From assembly GCA_029255685.2 (NCBI GenBank), contig CM055311.2, positions 57,123,048 through 57,187,047 on the forward strand: a DNA stretch of 64,000 nt. The letters run 5' to 3'. Within the stretch, counting starts at the first letter, position 1. Each line of letters opens with the position of its first letter. The DNA comes from Silene conica (lineage: Eukaryota > Streptophyta > Magnoliopsida > Caryophyllales > Caryophyllaceae). The position numbers and the translations under genes are program-made. The notes beneath the pieces are model-generated. The model made no database searches. It was not told the origin of the DNA and saw nothing but the letters and a program-made list of their open reading frames with translations. Below are positions 59,606 through 64,000 of this stretch, one piece after another.

Positions 59606-60955
59606 TTAGCTATATGCCGTAGTCTCCACCGTGTTTGTTTGAATGGCCAAACACGTCTCCTCTCCGTCGCAAAGCATATGCGACAGACTCTTCTCTTTCT
59701 CTTCTTTTCTTCTTCTTTTGTCCTCCTCATCGACCACGTCCGGGTCTTCATCCTCCTTACAGCTTAGGATCCCTAGTCCACCTCTTTGCACGACGACCTC
59801 CTTCACCAAGGGCTTCCCCAAACCAATTCCTGCATTGGGCAAAATAGAAGCATCCTCCATATTGCTCCCAATCTGGGGCGGAGGTGTAAAAACAGGTATA
59901 GGTGTAGGTATCAAAGTAGGAGAAGTGGTGATGACCTTATACTTCGTTTCAGAAGCAATAACAATACAAGTGATAGGGGTCATAGCATCCTTCTTCCTAT
60001 AAGATAGTCCAAAGATAATAGAATGCTTCCCTACTTTAAAAGTCAAGGTCCCACTACCTACATCAATTATAGCTCCCGCGGTGTGTAGGAAAGGTCTCCC
60101 TAGTATGATAGGTATATGGGCATCCTTAGGGATGTCCAAGACTACAAAGTCAACTGGGAAGAAAAACCTGTCAATGCGCACAGGGATGTTTTCCAACACC
60201 CCTATGGGTTCCATGGAGGTACGGTCAGCCATTTGGACCGTCATGCTAGTCATTGCAAATGAGGTCATCCCTAGTTTTAAGGCCACACTTAAGGGCATAA
60301 CACTAATGCTAGCCCCTAAGTCACAAAAGGCCTTTTTAACAGGAAAAGTCCCTATGTTACAGGGTACAGAAAAACTCCCAGGGTCCTCTAACTTATGAGG
60401 GGCAATAACATGGGACAAAAAACTGGAGGACTCTTCAGTTAATGCTACAAAAAACTGGAGGACTTTATCTAGAGACCGCTTTCGGGTTAAAAGTTGTCTC
60501 ATGAATTTTAAATATGAAGGAACTTGTTGAACTAACTCTAAAAACGGTACTTGTACATTCAATGAATGAATAACGTCTTTAAATTTATCAAAGGATACAT
60601 GTTCCTTAGTTGGTATGAGTCGCTCCGGATAAGGAGGGGTGGCACTTTCAGCTTTTTCAGTCCTCCTTAAAAATTTGGGGGTCTTGTCACCCCAGAATAG
60701 GAAGTCCCTTTGGTTGTCAGGCATTTCAGGCCTAAAGGATTCCGTCTGTTCAGCGTCAGAGGTCGGTCGACCTTGCTCCTCGGTCGGTCGACCTGATTCC
60801 TGTACTCCAGTAGCTTCTGGAATCTGCTCCGTGGTCGACCGACTGGCATCGGTGGTCGGTCGACCAGGACTGCTGTTATTCGCCTTCGGCTGTTTCTCCT
60901 TTTCCTTCCCACTAGCTTTCTCACCTCCTAACTTAGCCCCACTCCGCAGTGTCAC
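59606..60955 (-). CDS. Gag C-terminal and aspartic protease region of the Athila/Tat-like element
   Basis: 449-residue minus-strand frame. It opens with TLRSGAKLGGEK, the conserved TLRSG motif of Athila-type Gag, then a low-complexity stretch with repeated GRPT (encoded by two hairpin units at 60761-60793 and 60833-60865). A conserved segment VPFLELVQQVPSYLKFM leads to an aspartic protease with CDLGASISVMP and IILGRPFLHTAGAIID. Beyond the protease the frame ends in a charged tail with no RT start. The protein would process Gag. It is treated as part of a fossil, non-autonomous element. Confidence 0.85.
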   Translation of the reverse strand: MTLRSGAKLGGEKASGKEKEKQPKANNSSPGRPTTDASRSTTEQIPEATGVQESGRPTEEQGRPTSDAEQTESFRPEMPDNQRDFLFWGDKTPKFLRRTEKAESATPPYPERLIPTKEHVSFDKFKDVIHSLNVQVPFLELVQQVPSYLKFMRQLLTRKRSLDKVLQFFVALTEESSSFLSHVIAPHKLEDPGSFSVPCNIGTFPVKKAFCDLGASISVMPLSVALKLGMTSFAMTSMTVQMADRTSMEPIGVLENIPVRIDRFFFPVDFVVLDIPKDAHIPIILGRPFLHTAGAIIDVGSGTLTFKVGKHSIIFGLSYRKKDAMTPITCIVIASETKYKVITTSPTLIPTPIPVFTPPPQIGSNMEDASILPNAGIGLGKPLVKEVVVQRGGLGILSCKEDEDPDVVDEEDKRRRKEEKEKSLSHMLCDGEETCLAIQTNTVETTAYS

Positions 60956-61042
60956 GATATTAAGAGTCTCCTTCTTTTGGTCCGTTTTGGTCGGAAGTTG
61001 ACCCGGAACCCTAGTAACATTCTTGCTCGCAATTAGAGCAAT

Positions 61043-62220
61043 TTAGGACTCTAACATCTTCATGCCCGCCTCTCGTGCATGTGACTCCTTCTGAACTAAC
61101 CCAATGAGGTTTTGGATGAGAGCATCCGTATTGGGTGGTGGGTTAGAAGGTGGTTGAGGTACGAAAGGTGGTTTTTGAAAAAAAAAATTGTGCGGAGGGA
61201 TGTAGGCTTGATTTTGTGGTAGTTGTTGGTGTTGTGGGTTGAGGACATTTTGGCTAGTCCACTTCATGTGGGGGTGGACATTGTTGCTATTAGGGTCATA
61301 GAAATTATTACTGCGGTAATGTTGAAAGGTCGCGCATGTCTGATTTGATGAAGTACAGAATTTCGAAACATGCCCCTCTTTACCGCATCTCTCACAAATG
61401 AAGGGTCCGTCTTGAACGACGTTTACTTGGTACATACCACCCTTAATCCCACTCCCGATCTCGAACTTCCCACTATTGGCCTCCAACTTATCTAGTTTGG
61501 CCATGAAGGCCTCAATAGCTGCAAGCCTGCAACGTTGGATTCAGCCTTCATTTGGTTACCACGGGAAGTCCCGTGTTCAGCACGATGTACAGCAACATCT
61601 TCTATAATTTTGAGACCCTTAGTCTCTCCCGAGTTCTCTTTGAACCTCCCATTGGCCGCAGCATCTAAGTAGGCCCGGTTATCGTCATAGAGGCCGTTGT
61701 AGAACTGGTTACATAGAAACCACTGTTCGAATCCATGATGTGGTATGGATCGAACGAGTGTCTTGAACCTAGTCCAAGCCTCGCTGAAGTCTTCCGAGGC
61801 TCGTTGTTTAAAGCTTGTGATATGCGCCCTCAAGGCATTAGTCTTGGCCGCGGAATAGTATTTCCTATAAAAGGCCAAGGCTAATGTATTCCAATCGGTC
61901 ACTCCCGCAGCAGTGCGGTCTAAGTCACGATACCACTCCCTTGCCGAGTCTCGGAGGGAAACGATGAACATAGTTTCTTTGATTTGGTCCTGCGTCACTC
62001 CATCTGGGGGTGCTATGGAGCATATGTAATCCGTGAAGATTTCAATATGCTTAGCTGCATCTTCATTAGTCGCGCCTCCAAATTGATTCCTCTCCACCAT
62101 GGAGATATAGGAAGGCTTGGCCTCGAATGGATTCCCCGTGCCCGTAGGTAAAGTGAACCCATTGTATAGGTCCTTCACCTGTGGCAATGAGTGAGTGGCA
62201 ATGCTTGCTTCTTCAGCCAT
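61043..62220 (-). pseudogene. Gag region of the Athila/Tat-like element
   Basis: Minus strand, starting MAEEASIATH. The retrotransposon Gag core is clear: YISMVERNQFGG, HIEIFTDYICSI, LRDSAREWYRDL, FYRKYYSAAK and FSEAWTRFKTLVRSIPHHGF, the Athila/Tat pattern. It is followed by a zinc knuckle CERCGKEGHVSKFC and a proline-rich, glutamine-rich tail. The region is broken (about one break). Confidence 0.85.
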
Positions 62221-62606
62221 CTTTTCGTCCTCTTCTTCAAAGTTTTGGAAGTAGGTATTTGTAGGTGTTTTTGGTGTAGATGGATTATGAGGTGAGTTTG
62301 GTTGTGATTGTGGTATTTTTGGTGTAGGTGGGTTGTTTTGTGGTGATGGTGGTGATGAGGGTTGATCAAAAATATCCTCCTAGAATAAGGAAGATGGAGA
62401 ACCTCCTTCCCTACTCTCTAAAAACTGTTTTCTTCTTTCTCTTAGAGTCTTCTCAAGCTCGTGGTCTAGTGGTAGGAGTTCTCCTTGAACTGACCTGCGC
62501 ATAAGATGGAAACTACAAGAAAAAGGTAAGAAAGTTTTAAGGAACAAAGTTCCTTAAACACAAAAAACAAATAAAAACAAAAACAATAAGCAATAAACAC
62601 TGGCGT
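62221..62606 (-). other. Leader of the Athila/Tat-like element
   Basis: Between the PBS and gag on the minus strand. A histidine/threonine-rich frame here reflects a CAC/ACA-rich simple sequence; no supported gene. Confidence 0.5.
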
Positions 62607-62632
62607 CACCTCCCCGGCAACGACGCCAAAAT
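62607..62632 (-). other. Primer binding site, Asp-tRNA type
   Basis: On the minus strand, TGGCGTCGTTGCCGGGGA follows the 5' LTR after a few bases. It is close to the TGGCGCCGTTGCCGGGGA site typical of Athila and related gypsy elements. Confidence 0.8.
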
Positions 62633-63325
62633 TTGATGCCCGTCGTTGTGGGTATCAAAGATAAAATTATAATTCCTAAACTTTAACTATAGATAGTGAA
62701 AGTCAGGGTCGAACCACAAAGAGGTGGGGAGTGTTTATTGTTTACGGTCAATGTTTTTTAGGGTAACAATTTAGGGGTTTGAATTGGTTGTCACTAAGTC
62801 TAGAAATAAAGATAGAAATAAAACAAGAATTAAGAAAGAAATAAACTATGGTAAAAGAGATGCTAGGATGTTCGGGTAATAAATAGCTACGATAGTATAA
62901 ATCCTAAGTCAACATGTATTGCAGTCGCGTAAGGGGTGTAACAAATCCTTTCGGTCTATGATACCTAATAGCTCCTTTCGGCCTATGCTATTAGTTCCTA
63001 GGTCTCACAATTATTGGGTGTCAACAATAAGGGCGATTCCTAATTTCTAGGTCACATACCTTTCAGTCTTAAGTAACCTAGCCGTCTTAAGGCGTAAACC
63101 AATACCCTTCCCGTATCTTTCAACCTTGGGTAAGTCATTACTAATATCCTACAAGTCTCCTTTCAGTCTCATTGTAGGTTACTATGGTCGACGAACTAAA
63201 ACGGAACTGAAAACATACGCGAGTCGGTCGACCGACCAGCTAGTCCAGTCGGCCGACCAACACTTCAGTTGACCGACCGGTTAAGCCGGTCGGCCGACCT
63301 TGGGACGGTAACAGTCGATTTTCGG
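62633..63325 (-). repeat. 5' LTR of the Athila/Tat-like element, cut by an insertion
   Basis: Matches 55770-56470 with about 17 differences in 690 bp. It stops at GATTTTCGG where the LTR at 63326 has inserted; the continuation would lie right of the window. Confidence 0.9.
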
Positions 63326-64000
63326 TGTAAAACCCCTCGCGAAAGCGGAAATATAAACATAACAAAGTACCAAAATGCAGCGGAATTTAAAACTTTTTAA
63401 AGTAAACTGAACAACATGCGAGAAGTCTTAAACTGAACAGAAACTGAAACTGGATTAAAACCAAAATAGATAAGTAACAGTTCTAAGTATCAAAACCAAT
63501 ATGTACATCAGCCTGGGATGGAACATCCCTACAGGCACCAAGACAAAAGTAACGACTACGAGTCCAGCTAAACGATATAAGGTAAGTCATATGATGACAG
63601 CAGGATCATCACTCGCTAGCTCTCGTGAACCCATCTCCAACCAGCATGTACCTACATACATGAAAACATGTACGCCACAATCAGTGGGGAGTGACTAGAG
63701 TTCTCCTAGCCACCTCTTGTGACAACACGTAACATATAAAACAATACAGAATACTCCGACATATAACAACATGTGAAGTATAAACATCTCATCATCTGAT
63801 CTCTTACTAACATGCGATTACAATGCACGGCTCTCAACCAACTTCATAAACAAATAGGAAGGAGAGCCGGTTTCCCTGCTGGTTACCCAGTCGGGGGGTC
63901 TTTCAATCCAATTATTTATGAAACCGAACTAAGAGTCATCCAATGCCTTGGATGATTTAACCACAAACATATAAATATCAATAACCTATTATGCATATCT
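63326..64000 (-). mobile_element. Second copy of the solo-LTR gypsy family, cut by the window edge
   Basis: Starts TGTAAAACCCCTCGCG exactly as 35032 does and matches 35032-35700 closely, including the GAGAGCCGG block with its GCTGG-TTAC-CCAGT hairpin (about 63862-63905). It is inserted in the Athila/Tat-like 5' LTR; the left target would be TTCGG (63321-63325). Whether it is a solo LTR or part of a full element cannot be seen. Confidence 0.85.

Larger units (their letters stand above)
55770..63325 (-). mobile_element. Athila/Tat-like gypsy element with gag and protease only
   Basis: Minus orientation. The 3' LTR is 55770-57365 and the 5' LTR starts at 62633 and is cut at 63325 by another LTR insertion, continuing outside the window. 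Left duplication candidate GTATA at 55765-55769. The PBS beside 62633, TGGCGTCGTTGCCGGGGA on the minus strand, is of the Asp-tRNA kind used by Athila and relatives. A gag region (61043-62220) and a gag-protease region (59606-60955) are followed by 2.2 kb of noncoding DNA where RT and integrase would be. LTRs differ by roughly 2.5 percent over the comparable 690 bp, about 1.7 million years. Non-autonomous and broken (about one break in gag besides the nested insertion). Confidence 0.85.

Overview
The window is nuclear DNA of a flowering plant, almost certainly a eudicot. It is AT-rich and dense in nested LTR retrotransposons, with TRIMs, hAT and Mutator-type non-autonomous elements, and parts of one recognisable host gene. 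Some short repeats recall Caryophyllales genomes, but that placement is a guess from memory. Nothing bacterial, organellar or ribosomal was seen.

The one clear host gene is a TT8-type bHLH regulator (flavonoid/anthocyanin pathway) on the minus strand. Exon 1 (32046-31934), exon 2 (31180-30923) and exon 3 (21611-21515) join in phase at canonical GT/AG sites and encode most of the N-terminal bHLH-MYC domain. Intron 1 carries a TRIM. Intron 2 is 9.3 kb and carries an old Copia element with a hAT-type MITE inside it. Later exons, including the bHLH domain, were not found; they lie beyond the left edge or are lost. A possible tail exon of a second host gene lies near 54948-55007 (weak).

Left part: fossil Copia tail and LTR (1-1982), a hAT element with a tRNA-like segment (2120-3527), an old Copia copy (about 3812-10044) interrupted by a hAT MITE (6182-6854), then a very young, whole-looking Ty3/gypsy chromovirus of the Tekay/Del type (11135-21118). 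Its 2395-bp LTRs differ at about one position, and it sits inside an older LTR.

Middle: the TT8 region (21.5-32 kb), an inverted-repeat element enclosing a Mutator-like element with 9-bp target duplications (32781-34896), and a solo gypsy LTR (35032-37891) holding two families of tandem hairpin-forming units.

Right part: a fossil Copia on the minus strand (about 38320-54840) opened by two later insertions: a gag-only Copia-type element (39027-47327, TR-GAG architecture) and a mosaic element (48390-54132) whose two ends come from different LTR families yet share one 5-bp target duplication. Last comes a minus-strand Athila/Tat-like gypsy element with gag and protease but no polymerase (55770 to beyond the window). 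It is peppered with 12-9-12 hairpin units built on GGTCGACC, and a second copy of the solo-LTR family is inserted in its right LTR at 63326.

No new defence or metabolic system is visible. The most unusual signal is structural: hairpin units in two gypsy families whose stems vary between units while remaining self-complementary.
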